Assembly: GCF_010183535.1 (NCBI RefSeq)
Contig: NC_071332.1
Coordinates: forward strand, 558,001-622,000
Source of the DNA: Caenorhabditis remanei
Taxonomy: Eukaryota; Nematoda; Chromadorea; Rhabditida; Rhabditidae
DNA: 64,000 bases
Direction of reading: 5' to 3'
Shown here: in pieces, positions 10,101-21,563 of the stretch
Numbering within the stretch: position 1 is the first letter of the stretch
Layout of the letters: each line of letters starts with the position of its first letter
Program-made: the position numbers and the translations under genes
Notes under the pieces: generated by a model
Seen by the model: only the letters and a program-made list of their open reading frames with translations
Told to the model about the DNA's origin: nothing
The model's database searches: none

Positions 10101-13100
10101 ATGGGTATCAACGGCTCCAAGGTGTCCGATGGTAAGCAAGCGGAGCAAGTCATTGCTCAGACTATCTCGGAGCACAAGAACATTTATAAAATGGTGGATA
10201 TGCATGGAGGTGGAGTGTTGATCAAGTTGGCGAGGTTAGTTTGTTCACTCTTAAATTATCGACTTTTCTAAAAACAGGAAATGCAAGGAAATAGATTGCT
10301 ACGAAATGCTGGACGCTTATCTCGATCAGGAAGTTCGGAAATTTATGTATAACGGAGGGAAAGGAAAGTTGATGCCGGTGGCAGAGTTGGTGAAGGCGAG
10401 GAATAAGGTGAGCGACATTTTGTTCCATGCCACTGGAAAGTTTTTAAGGAACGGAACGCGAAGCTTGGCGCATTTTCGAGAAAGAAAGGAAAGGGTAAGA
10501 GTGGACCAAACATTCTGGATGAATTCGATCAAGGACAGGCGGAGATGGCGGGAGATTTGAAGAAAGGTTAGTTATAGGGAAATTCGAAAAAAAACGAAAG
10601 GTGAGGTAATAGCTCTCAAACGATAAAGCATGATTCCGGTGGGGCGTGGTTGATAGATTCAGAGAAATCTACTAGAGAAGAATCGGCTCGCACATTTCTG
10701 ACTGCTTTTCATATCTGAATGGCTGATGGCCGATTTTTCTCACCAAATTTTGGGCCACGTATATGTGGAAATCGCGCTTTACCGGAATGCAAAAAATGTG
10801 ATGGAATTCGGTGGAGCGCGTTTGCCAGAGCTTGAGGGGGTCAAAGGGTGCAAATAGTTTTATCAATAAACTATTAGGATCGCCGGTGGCCGAGGGATAC
10901 CGGATGCAAAAGTTCGGCCACAGCTGTCTCCAATTCTAAATAAGAATTATGAAACTTTTTGGCGCTTAAAATTTGGTGGCCGAACTTTTTTCTCGGCCAC
11001 AAAAGCCTTTTGTGCTTTTAAACTTTTAATCCCTGAACCAATTGTACAAGTCTGATCCCCCAAATCCCGTATCAAAAGATCATTTTTTCAGCATTGAAAC
11101 TGCTCGATGGTGGCGGAAAAGGCGGGAAATCAGAGTCAAAGTATAGGGAGATGGTGTGGAGTGTCGATGATAGAGGTAAGTGTGAATTTACGGTCGTAAA
11201 TCGACAAGGAGTTTAGGCTCGATGGGAGAGAATCTTCTGGCGATTTGTCTTTTGCAAGGAGGGGTTTTGCACAATTTGATAGCTCGGAAACTCATTCAGT
11301 TCTTTCCGAAACTTATTAATGATATTTGTACTTCGGAGGAATATTACGGTGAGTGATCTACTACAATAGAGCGCACTTACACACTCTCTTACAGGTCTAT
11401 CCCCTCTCCACCTCGCCATCGTCAACCAGGACGCTCAATTCACGTCTCTCCTGATCCGTCTGGGCGCTGACTTGAATCAGAGATGTTATGGAGCATTCTT
11501 CTGTGCAGACGATCAGAAAGCGAGCCGGACGGATAGTTTGGAGCACGAATTTGTAGAGCTCTCGAAGAATACAAATTATACGGGGTATGTCTAGGAGGAG
11601 GAGAGATTTGTTAAATGGAGCGTGAAATTTTTTAGAACAATGTACTTTGGGGAGTACCCGTTACACTTTGCTGTCTGCTTGGGACATCATGACTTGTTCC
11701 GCATGCTTCTTGCCAAAAAAGCGAATTTGAATGCACAGGACACCAACGGGAATACTGCATTGCATTTGTGTGTGATACATGATAAAATGGATATGCTGGA
11801 TGCTGTTCTGGATGCGGGGGGCAATCCGAGATTGGCGAATAAACAGAACTTGACTGCGTTGACGCTGGCGGCTAGGTTGGCGAAGAAAACGGTATGTGAA
11901 GGAAAGGAATTTTGCCAAGATGTAGATCAAGTCAAGAACTTTATTTTTGTAGTTCACAACTTTTTGATAGCTTTGCAGCATTTTGAGTTATGCACATTCA
12001 AAGTTGAGCAACTGAAAGCGTGAGTGAGCGCAGAGAAGCCAGAGAGTCTAGCTTCTCTGCGTCTCTCTATTTCTTTTATATAACTCTGAAATTTTGTAGC
12101 AATAGAAAACACGGATTGGCCAACATATTTGTAGTTTTCAACTTTTTGATTGCTCCTCACGTTTTTGAGATATAGCGGTTTGGAGTTGACGGCTGGAATT
12201 GAAGAGCGAAGGGAATCTCTGACCAGTTATCTTTAAAGGCGCATATCTCGAAATCTAGAAGAGCTATCAAAAAGTTGTCAACTACAAAAATATAGTGAGA
12301 GACTTGCTTTATAACATATCCAAAATCTGCTCCTTCTTTTTTCAGATGTTCAACAAGATCCTTCAACTCGAATGTGAGAAAGTTTGGACGTATGGAGCCT
12401 CCCAATGCGTCGCTATCCCCCTCACAAAAATCGATACAATCGATGAAGTGACTGGCGAAATGAATGATACCAGTGCGCTGTCTCTAGTGGTTTATGGAGT
12501 AAGATACTTAATTTATGACACCTTCTGAAACTGTGCTGAGGGTTTCTGTTTCAGGAATCCACTCAACACTTGGAACTAATGGACGGGTTGATAGAGCAGA
12601 TTCTGGATGAGAAGTGGAAGGCGTATGGGCGGGCGTTGTGGTTGAGATCTTTGCTGGGATTCATTTTCTTTTATTGTTGTTTTGTATCGGCCTATATGCT
12701 TAGGCCTTCCTCGGCGACAACGGAGGTAAGTGGAATTACCTGGCTGACCGTTCGTTCAAAGTTCGTCAGTGGGTGTCTTTCGAACTACGACGCCATTAAA
12801 GGAAACTGATGAAATTAGGTAAAGAAAATATAGAGAATCATATTTGTAGTTGACCATTTTTTGATTGGTGCCCTAGCTTTTGAGATATAGCTCTTAGAAA
12901 CTGGTGGCCTAGGATCCGACATGGGAAGTTAGGTCACCAATATAATTCAATCGATAGAAAATGTTTTGCTGATCATTATTGTTGTTGACCACTTTCTTCT
13001 ATCTCTTAACGTTACCGAGTTATACCCCAAGAACTTCCGTGGCCTAGGATCCGACAAATTTTGGGAGTTAGGCCACCACTCCAAATTAGGCCGATATGGG

Positions 13101-15295
13101 TAACAAAATTTTGGAAATTTTATGGAAAGTTCGATATTTTAGGTTTCAGAGCTCTTAGTAACATTAATAGCCTAGTTTTAGCACATCACCCGAGGACGAA
13201 TCAACGACGATGGCGAGACCGAGTCGACCAACTCCACCAACTACCTACAATGGCACCCAATCGACACTCAATGCCACCTGATGTATTATTCGGAGTGGCC
13301 GTGGTACCACGGATGGTTCCGACTCGTTTGTGAAGTTATGACACTTGTCGTCATGCTCTTCCAGATTCTTTTCGATCTAGGAGATATCCGCCGGATTGGA
13401 TTCCAGAAATGGTTCAATTTCCTGAAAGCGTTCCCTGCTAAACTTATGTTCAAAGGAGCCTTCTTGTTTATTCTGATCTCAATACCCTGCCGATTCGCTT
13501 GCTCGTTTCACGAAGTTTTTCTGACTATTGATAACACTATGGCGATTATTAGTGTACTTCTTGTGACTCAACACTTTTTGTATTATATGAGGTAGGTTTG
13601 CAGTAGAGCGCACTTACTAAAATAAGGATTCAGAGCTATCCCATTTGTCGGACCATTTGTCTTGATGGTTTACACTATCATCGCAACGGATCTAGTGAGA
13701 TTTGCTATGATTTATTCGATTTTTTTGGTCGGATTTTCGCAGTGTAAGTTTCTTTATTGCAGATTCCGATACGATACTAAAATTCTAAAAAAAAACTTAT
13801 ATCATAGACGCATATGCGAAAAATCGCAATTTCCGTTCTTCTGCTTAGGTGGAAGAGTTTTCCCGCGCGGCCGTGTAGTCCTCTGGGACAAGATTTTTGA
13901 TGAATTCCTTGTTTTCTCACTTTTTCTAACAAATTTACTGTTTTTTTCGATACAAATGTTCGAAAAAGTGAAGAAACGAGGAATTGAGCAAAAGATCTTG
14001 TCCGAGAGGACTACACGGACGCGCGGAAAAACTCTTCCACCAAAGCGAGCCGAGCGATTTTTAGCATATGTTCCAATGATAAAAGTTTTTTTCTAGAATT
14101 TTCTGAAGTATCGAAATCTGCAATGCTCAGAAGCATGTAAGTCCGCTCTAAATAATAATTTCTTATTCAGCGTTCTACCTAATTTTTACATCATGTGAAC
14201 GGGAATCGACACTTATCAAAAAGACGGATCCAAATGGTTCGGAATTCAACAATATCATGGAGAATCCTATCGACGCTCTGCTCCGAACTTTCATCATGAC
14301 AATTGGCGAGTTCTCAGTACTCTACAGAGAAATGGCGGCTTGTGACAACTTTTGGATGAAATGGATCGGAAAAGTGATCTTTTTGATCTTTGAAACTTTC
14401 GTCTCCATTCTCCAATTCAATTTGCTGATTGCCATGATGACACGGACCTACGAGACTATCTTCCTAACCCGGAAAGAGTGGAAACGTCAATGGGCTCAAG
14501 TCATTCTGATGCTTGAGATGGGTCTGACACCGGAAAGTCGGAAAATGCATCTGCTGAGATACACGAGACCCACCGGGATCAATAAGAGGGTCAGAAGTTA
14601 TGTGGTGGTGACGAAAGGGGATGGTGAGAAGACTGAAAATGAGGAATTGGCGGCGAGAGAGGCGAAAGAGGAGCAGAAGAGAGAGGAGAGGAAGCAACTG
14701 CTGAGGAAGAAGCAGAGGGTAATTGACTTTTTTAAAAATTTCAGATTATGATACTTCAGAAAATTCTAAGAAACTTTCATCAACGGAGCATATGCTAAAA
14801 ATCGCTTTAAACGACACAATTCCAGTTCTCCTGAGCCTTCATGGAAGAGTTTTCCCACGCGTGTTTTGTAGTCCTCTCGGACAAAATTATTTCTCAATTC
14901 TTTGTTTCCTCGTTTTTTTCAACAATTTTCTGTATATTTTCAAATTATATCGCAAAAAAAGCGGAGAAACGAGGAATTGAGAAATAATGTTTTCCGAGAA
15001 GACTATTTACACGAGCGCTCGGAAAATCTCTTCCACGAAGGCTCCTTTTGAGTCAGGATAAGGGGAATTGAGACGTTTAGAGCGATTTTTAGAATACGCT
15101 CTAATGATGATAGTTACTTAGAAATTTCTGAAGTATTATAGTCTGAATTAAAAAGATTTGACTAAATTTCTAATTTTTTAGGAGCACGAAATAAAGGCGA
15201 AAGCATTGGCTTTGATGAGCGCTAAGCTCAAAACGGAAGTCAAAAAGCGGCGGATTCTCCGGCAACAAACTGTTGATGCCAACTCGAAACTTTAA
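10101..15295 (+). CDS. ocr-1: TRPV-family cation channel, OCR type (likely ocr-1 orthologue)
   Basis: Plasma-membrane, probably ciliary, non-selective Ca2+-permeable channel subunit. In nematodes OCR proteins act with OSM-9 in sensory neurons. Thirteen exons (10101-10234, 10278-10407, 10449-10566, 11092-11175, 11217-11348, 11395-11584, 11636-11891, 12346-12498, 12555-12725, 13182-13591, 13634-13743, 14171-14718, 15182-15295) join in frame to 849 residues. Ankyrin repeats span about 150-350 (TALHLCVIHDKMDMLDAVL, YPLHFAVCLGHHDLF). TM1 is near ALWLRSLLGFIFFYCC, TM2-TM4 are in exon 10 and TM5 in exon 11. The pore helix/filter reads IMTIGEFSVLYREM, followed by TM6 LIFETFVSILQFNLLIAMM and the TRP helix RKEWKRQWAQ. 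The C-terminus is a charged Glu/Lys/Arg-rich helix. A ttgatttccag acceptor sits 3 nt before the ATG. Several introns are swollen by foldbacks. Assignment as ocr-1 rather than another OCR rests on family motifs and neighbourhood with pas-2. Confidence 0.88.
11930..12310. repeat. foldback family A copy in TRPV intron 7
   Basis: Two arms face each other: 'TTTTGTAGTTCACAACTTTT' (about 11945) and 'AAAAAGTTGTCAACTACAAA' (about 12275). Between them lies a CTAGCTTCTCTGCGTCTCTC core preceded by its inverted partner GAGCGCAGAGAAGCCAGAGA. It fills most of the intron. A weaker partial copy occupies intron 9 (about 12840-13060). Confidence 0.7.
13790..14095. repeat. foldback family B copy in TRPV intron 11
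   Basis: Inverted repeat with arms built from 'GGTGGAAGAGTTTTCCCGCG' (about 13850) and 'CGCGGAAAAACTCTTCCACC' (about 14023), each continuing into CGTGTAGTCCTCT / AGAGGACTACACG. Centre is AT-rich. A second, related copy occupies the next intron. Confidence 0.75.
14780..15115. repeat. foldback family B copy in TRPV intron 12
   Basis: Same arms as the preceding copy: 'CATGGAAGAGTTTTCCCACG' on one side and 'CTCGGAAAATCTCTTCCACG' on the other, with GTAGTCCTCTCGG / CCGAGAAGACTA next to the centre. The consecutive positions suggest one insertion seeded the other or a local preference. Confidence 0.7.
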
Positions 15296-15348
15296 TTTAT
15301 TTATTTTTTCTACTTTATTTTACAATATTTTTTTAAAAACATGGCACA

Positions 15349-17710
15349 TTATATTTTTCCCTGAATAAATCGATCCGCATCACTGTGACCCATGTCATAA
15401 TACTCTTTCAGAATGTGTCGATTCGGGGGGAATAGGGCACGGGCGCCGCGGAGAAGGTTTCGTCGGGATGCCTGGAAATTGGGTTCGGGTTTCAGTACAA
15501 AAATTTGAATTTTTCGAAATTTTTTGATTTTTTCGCAAAAATTTCGAATTTTCAACTGTGTCTTCAACTATCGATAAAAACTCAAGCGTACATAGGATTT
15601 TTGATTATTTTTAATAAAAATTTAGAAAATATTTGAGAAAAAATTGTGCACTTTTTTGACTCCGGGGTGGATTTTTGTATTTTTAGATCGAGAATTGTTG
15701 AAAAATCCACGAATTTGTATTTCTAGTATTTTGGTAATAAAATTTGTAAATTTTGCAAATCTTTATGCTTCTGTGAGCTTAGAAAATAAGTTTTTTCGTT
15801 TTTTGAGCTTTTTTGATTGAAAATTTCTCAATTTCTGACTTTTCTCGTTGAAAAAACGGTGATTTTTACGAATTTTTCGAGTATCGCAAGCCTTTTTCTA
15901 CTTTTTCCACGAGAAAACCTAATTAAATTCACAATTTTGCTTAAAAAATTCGGTTTTTCGCTTCAAAACTCCTTCTTCAGTTAAAAGGCGCATTGAATTA
16001 CTCAAACAAGATATCTCGCCACGAAGAACTCTCTACAGTAGTCAAACTGCAAAAACCGCGAGACGCCACGTGAAAAATAACTCTGTGCGCCTTTAAAATG
16101 CATTTTTATTCGAAAACTTTGTAAATATTTTCTCTGATTTTTTTCAAATTTTTCACATTTTAAAACTTCAAAATCTCGAAAAAAAAATGAATCTAAACCT
16201 TGAAAGTCTGTTTTCCCAACACCACATTCCACGTCGACGGATCCTCCGGACAAATATCGGCAAGACTTGAAAACGGAGAGCACGTGATAGTTTTTACATC
16301 TTCGAAAACTGGCAAGTTATTCGTCATTCCACCGTCGATATATTGCTTAAATTCCGAATTTTATCGACTTTTTCCACTAGAAAAACTCAAAAACCTCTTC
16401 ATTTATCACTGGAGGCACACCTCGATAACCCATTGAATACATTGGAATGTAGCAGCTGGCTAGTAGGCAAGATATCAAATGTTCCCGACTGTCGAACCGG
16501 TTTACTATGAAATTTTCCCAGTTCTGAAACGCACAGGCTCCCAAGCTTCCAATACGCCAAGCAATGCCAGAAAAAGACGCGTCAATCAAGTAGCTGGCGC
16601 AAATTCGGACGATTTTTCGAAAATTTTAGGCTTTTTCGATCTTTTGTTCTGTTACATTTCACGGATTGTTTTTGTTAGAAAGACATTCCTTAGACTGAGA
16701 GACGTTCAAAAAGTGTAAAAACTTTAATTTTGGTGGAGTAAATAAAAAGATACGGCCGTTTTCACAGTGAAATTCATGAAACTTTAAAAGTATAGAACTC
16801 CTCCTACGCTGAATAAAAATTCAACTTTTTGTGCTTAATAGACTCGAAAAACACTAACTTAAAAAAGTTCGGGAATTGTTTTTGGAAAAATTGTCACAGA
16901 AACTTTAAATTACCAAAAAACTGCATTTCAAGCCAAAAAATGGGGTCTAAAATTTGAATTCGCGCCGAAATTGCGAAATGCGTCAACAAAAATCGGCAAG
17001 TGCGCAAACAAAAACACGCGAAACGCGCAACACCGCACCTTGCTTTATCGGAAGCGGGGGAGCCTGTGAAACGAAATTTCTGATTTTTTGCTAGTTTTCA
17101 TCTTATTTACTTTGTACTTGGTGATTGACACGTGTAGCTTTCCTTGAGCTTTCTCGATGTCTTTCGGAAGAAAATCATCGATTATCTGGAATTTTTTCAG
17201 TTTTTTCAAGCAATTTTTCTTATTTGTACCCTGACTAGCTGGTCATTCAGATAATAACCGGGAGTCATCGCACCAAACGGTCGAGAATGTACTTGATCGG
17301 CCATTGAGTACAAAGTTTCGATTCCAGCATCAAGTCTGAATTTTCCGCTATGATTTCTCTGAATTTGACCAAAAAAAATTAGCAAAAATCGCTTACTTTT
17401 CCGGCGCCAAAACTAGAATCGCGGCAACTAAACTTCCGGCAGACGCTCCAGCGATTCGATCGACTTTTTTCCGAATTATCTGTCAAATTTCACTATTTTT
17501 AGATTTCTTTTCTAGTTTATTACTTCTTCCTCCTTCATCAATCGACTCGCCGCACCGAAATTGTAAGCTCCAAGGAATCCACATCCGCTAAATGACAACG
17601 CTAGCTTAGAAACATCTGAATTTTGTCAATTTGAATATTTTATCCTCATTTTATCAATCTAAACCTTTCAATTCTTTGAATTTATTGTGTAAAACCGCTG
17701 AAATCCTCAT
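15349..17710 (-). CDS. patatin-like phospholipase/lipase (PNPLA family)
   Basis: Predicted acyl hydrolase acting on glycerolipids through a Ser-Asp dyad. Eight exons (17710-17665, 17615-17524, 17479-17397, 17347-17230, 17185-17111, 16523-16395, 16345-16199, 15471-15349) join in frame to 270 residues, close to the short PNPLA4-type members. The oxyanion loop SGCGFLGAY is at about 20-29, the nucleophile elbow GASAG has Ser59, and the catalytic Asp185 is in YIDGGMTNN. CLLASCYIPMYSMGYRG is also typical. Exon 4 uses the inner acceptor CATAG because the outer one closes the frame. A tttctag acceptor sits a few nt before the ATG. The gene is head to head with pas-2, about 200 bp apart, so the two may share a promoter region. 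The large introns (16524-17110 and 15472-16198) are AT-rich. I recall a PNPLA gene (D1054.1) beside pas-2 in C. elegans. Confidence 0.88.
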
Positions 17711-17909
17711 TAATTTCTAGAAATCATCGAAATTTAATTAAATTTCGACGAAAAATAGTGAAGTCAGCAAGTGCGCCCCATTGCACTCCCTTCAAATGAT
17801 GACAATTTCACCGCGATTTTCTCATTTTCTCGCTTTATTTCTCGTGTTTTCCCCATTTTTTTCTCAATTTTCTTCTCAAAAATTCAATTTTACAGACGTC
17901 GATTACAAA

Positions 17910-18995
17910 ATGGGTGACCACTACGGCTTCTCACTTACTACTTTCAGGTAATTTTTTAGTTTTTTAATCGGAAAAGTAATTTTCTTTTTTCAGTCCATCG
18001 GGAAAGTTGATGCAAATCGAATATGCATTGAATGCCGTCAAAAATGGTCAACCATCAGTTGGATTGAGAGGTAATCAGCAAAAAATCGATGAAAAATTCC
18101 TCATTTTTTATTTTTCAGCCAAGGATGGAGTCGTTTTGGCCACCGAGAACGTCGGATCAGTTCTCACCGACGATCAACCAAAAGTCGAGCAGATCAGCAA
18201 GCACATCGGATGCGTTTACAGTGGAATGGGACCAGATTTCCGTATTTTGGTGAAGAAGGCTCGTAAAATCGCTATGGAGTACGAGATGATGTACGGAGAG
18301 GAGATGCCAACGATTCAGTTGGTTACTGAGCTCGCCGCTGTCATGCAGGAATACACTCAGTCCGGGTAAGCGATAAATCTCTGAAAATGGTTTTATTAGC
18401 AGCCCACCCCTCTTACAACCGCGCCCCACCGCAAACGAGAGAGCCGACACAGATTTTCGCAGTTTTTGACCTATTCTCGCTATTTTTCATAATAATTAAC
18501 CGAAAAAATTATGGAAAATACCGAAAATAGATAAAAAACTGTAAAAATCTATGTCTGCGCGAGAAAAGAAAAACTCTGCGTCTCTCGCCGATACTCTCTT
18601 GTTTGCGGTGGAGCGCAGTTGTAATAAATATACTCAGCTAATAGCAATTTTCGATTTTCAGAGGAGTCCGCCCATTCGGATCATCTCTCCTCATCGCTGG
18701 CTGGGACAAGAACCCAGGACGACCACTCCTCTTCCAATGTGATCCATCTGGAGCATATTTCGCCTGGAAGGCAACTGCTCTCGGAAAGAACGACGTCAAC
18801 GCGAAGACGTTCCTCGAGAAGCGGTTCAGCGAGGCTCTCGAGCTCGACGATGGAATTCACACGGCTCTTCTTACTCTCAGAGAGTCATTCGATGTCGGCA
18901 TGAATGAGAACAATGTTGAGGTGGCAATCTGCAATTCGACTGGCTTCCATCGACTCACCAAGCAACAAGTCAAGGATCATCTCGGAACTCTTTAA
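17910..18995 (+). CDS. pas-2: 20S proteasome alpha-2 subunit
   Basis: Structural alpha-ring subunit of the 20S core particle (PSMA2 orthologue), cytosol and nucleus. Four exons (17910-17947, 17994-18070, 18119-18365, 18662-18995) give 231 residues, the expected length. The alpha-type N-terminal signature is complete ([19 protein letters not shown]), followed by [12 protein letters not shown] and the conserved [11 protein letters not shown]. The protein looks near-identical to nematode PAS-2 as I remember it. A tttacag acceptor lies upstream of the ATG. Intron 3 contains a foldback. The SGT1 gene follows 257 bp downstream on the same strand. Confidence 0.97.
18408..18634. repeat. family E foldback in pas-2 intron 3
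   Basis: Inverted repeat: TTACAACCGCGCCCCACCGC at the left and GCGGTGGAGCGCAGTTGTAA at the right, with further complementary segments around CAAACGAGAGAG / CTCTCTTGTTTG. The TTACAAnYGCGC / GAGCGCAnTTGTAA ends define a family also seen at 22.5, 23.15 and 62.6 kb. Confidence 0.75.
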
Positions 18996-19251
18996 ATTTT
19001 TTTCTGTCGAGTGTTTTTTTTTATTTTCCCCGATTTCTCTTTTCATTTTTCTCTTTAATTTATTCAATGTATTCTCCCTTCTATCCCCACCTGATCCGGT
19101 AGTTTTCTACTACCGAGTTTTATTGGAACAATGAACGCCTTGCTATTTTTAAAAGTTATTTTTGCCTCTGAAAGGTTCAGACGCCTTCAGAATACTTCGT
19201 TTGCTCTACTCATCATCGTCAATACGTCAATTCTTGCAGCGAGACAACAAA

Positions 19252-21453
19252 ATGACCGGAAGACCAAGGTAAGAAATCAGAAAATCAGAAAAAAGTTATT
19301 TTGATATGAATTACTTTATCTGTCACAAGAAAACTTTTATTGGAGATTTGACGAGCAATTTTGCAATTTTTTAACCAAAAATTGTCTTATTTTCACCTCA
19401 AATTTCATTTAATCGCGGAGTTTTAGCTTTATCTGTCATATTTACCCCTTGAAAATTAAGTTTTCAAGCAAAGAATTTGAAAATCTAAGCGCATTTTTTG
19501 ACAAAAATTGAATTTTCGATAAATTTTCAGTTGAAAATCAATAAATTTCCAGACACGATTGGTTCCAAAGCGACAGCGACGTCGTCTTAACGATTCTGAA
19601 GCGCAACGTACCACTGGATGATTGCCACGTGGAAATCTCGAATGAGAACAAGATCACAGTGAAGCAAGGCGACGAGATTCTATTCGAAGGAACACTTTTC
19701 AGTGAAGTGAAGAATAATGACTTCACTGTTCAGTGCACCACTGCCAAGGTGTGTACCGAATTCAAAAAATACCTGAAAATCAACGAAAACTGGTTGAAAA
19801 ACTTGATTTTTTGATTTTCCATCAATTTTTCGTCCGAAAACCCAGTTTTTCCTGTCAAAAACTACAGAAAACCCCATTTTTCAGCTTGGAAATGATAATT
19901 TCCTCTAAAAAATGTCCCGCTTCCTGAAAAACATATATATATTCTATAAACCAGTTTTTACTCTTTATGAGCTGTTTTCAGAATTTTCGCTTAGTTTCAG
20001 CTGGCCCATCGTGTTCTACATGATTTCCTATCGAAAATGTGCAAAAACATCGAAAAATTACTTAAAATGTTTAAAAAAAGCATCGCCGATGAGGGATTTT
20101 GTTATTAAAATAATACTGAAAACTGCTGAAATCCTTTGCAAAATTTCCCAAAAACACGTTCTGTGCGACATTGTTAATTCGTATTGTCATATATACCATC
20201 TCGTGACGCGTAGCCTACTGGTTAGCAGTTGCCAACGGGGGAATCTAAAAATCTAATGGGGATGGTTCGATTCCTTCCCGTGAAGACAGAATGATGAGTC
20301 ACTCCTCGCTGAGTGACAATAAGCCGAGTGTTAGCGTTTCTCTTTACGGGATTCGTGATGATCATTCCCTCGAAAGCGATAAGTGGACTGACTGTCGAGA
20401 AAACTGCCAGTTTTTGTTATTTTAAAGCTGAAAAATGATAGAAATGTGGTTTTCAGTAGAAAAAATGAAGGTTTTTATGGGAAATTTGAACCAAAACCGA
20501 AAATATTCTCATTTTTACCTCAAATTTCATTTAATCGCGTGCTGACAGTCGAGAAAACACAAGAAATGCCAAGTTTTTGTTCTTTTAAAGCTGAAAAAAT
20601 CATCGAAATATGAATTTTTGTTCAAAAATGAAGGTTTTCATTGAAAATTTTGCAACTTTTTTATAGTAGTGTAGTTCTAGAGGTGATTCCACGATTTTCA
20701 GTGAAGCTTAGTACACAAAATCCAAAAATGCTCTTCTTTTTAGCTCAACGCGGAATTTTAGCTTTATCTGTCGTATTTCCCTCTTGAAAATTGATTTTTT
20801 TACCAAAAACATGCCTGAATTTGAAATTTTAACCGATTTTTTTGACAAAAATTGAATTTTCCGCTCTTATCAAGGTCCGGGTACTTGGCGGCAAAGACTT
20901 TTTCGCGAAAAAATTCAAAAAATTTGAAGTTTGAACTTTGGCGCCAAGTACCCGAGACCTTGACAAGTATGGTATTTTTTTTAACAAAAATCAAGCTAGA
21001 ATTTGAGAAATTTTAATGGGAAAACTAGATTTCATTGTGAATAAATCAACTTTTCCCCATTTTCAGATCGAGATCCGTCTGCCGAAACTCATCCGTCACC
21101 AACGCTGGAACTCTCTTCTCAGCGACGGTCAAGGAGGCGCTCCAACCGCTCCGATTGCCATCCCGATTCCTCCCAGCAGCACACCGTCAACCACTGCTAC
21201 AACGAAGAAAAATTGGGATGCGATTGAGAAAGAAGCGGTGAAAGCGGAGGAAGACGAGAAGTTGGAAGGCGACGCCGCTGTCAACAAAATGTTCCAAAAA
21301 ATCTACGCAGACGCATCGGACGACGTTCGACGTGCCATGATGAAGAGTTATTCTGAATCGAATGGCACCGTCTTGTCGACCAATTGGAATGAGATCAGCA
21401 AGAAGAAGACGGAAACTCAGCCACCTGCGTGTATGGAATATAAGAAATTTTGA
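19252..21453 (+). CDS. SUGT1: SGT1 co-chaperone (CS and SGS domains)
   Basis: HSP90-associated adaptor orthologous to human SUGT1, which links HSP90 to SCF ligases and kinetochore assembly. Three exons (19252-19268, 19553-19748, 21067-21453) join to 199 residues. The CS domain spans about 6-95 (HDWFQSDSDVVLTILKRNV, IEIRLPK). The SGS domain occupies the C-terminal third: KNWDAIEKEAVKAEEDEK, then MMKSYSESNGTVLSTNWNE. There is no TPR, as in animal SGT1 proteins. Close spacing behind pas-2 and a TTCTTGCAG acceptor 12 nt before the ATG suggest a two-gene operon processed by SL2 trans-splicing (inference). The second intron is unusually long (1.3 kb) and full of repeats. Confidence 0.93.
20203..20283 (+). 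other. tRNA-like sequence (tRNA pseudogene or SINE head)
   Basis: An A-box-like TAGCCTACTGG is followed about 44 nt later by GGTTCGATTCC, a perfect B box. Spacing and the GTTAGCAGTTGCC D-arm-like stretch resemble a tRNA gene, but I cannot pair an acceptor stem. It lies inside SGT1 intron 2. Probably a tRNA pseudogene or tRNA-derived SINE rather than a working tRNA. Confidence 0.5.
20866..20967. repeat. short hairpin repeat in SGT1 intron 2
   Basis: CAAGGTCCGGGTACTTGGCG (20871-20890) is matched by the inverse CGCCAAGTACCCGAGACCTTG near 20942-20962, with a 50-bp AT-rich loop. Typical of tiny foldbacks. Adjacent intron sequence at about 20400-20660 contains a roughly 180-bp direct duplication (blocks CCTCAAATTTCATTTAATCG and GTTTTTGTTNTTTTAAAGCTG recur). 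Confidence 0.7.
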
Positions 21454-21563
21454 ATTTGATACTTGAAAAGAATTGAACAATTATTATGAGCATATTTATA
21501 AACACTTCATTGTATTCTAAGTGAGATTTTGAACCAAAAAAGTAGGAAACATTAATTAGTTAA

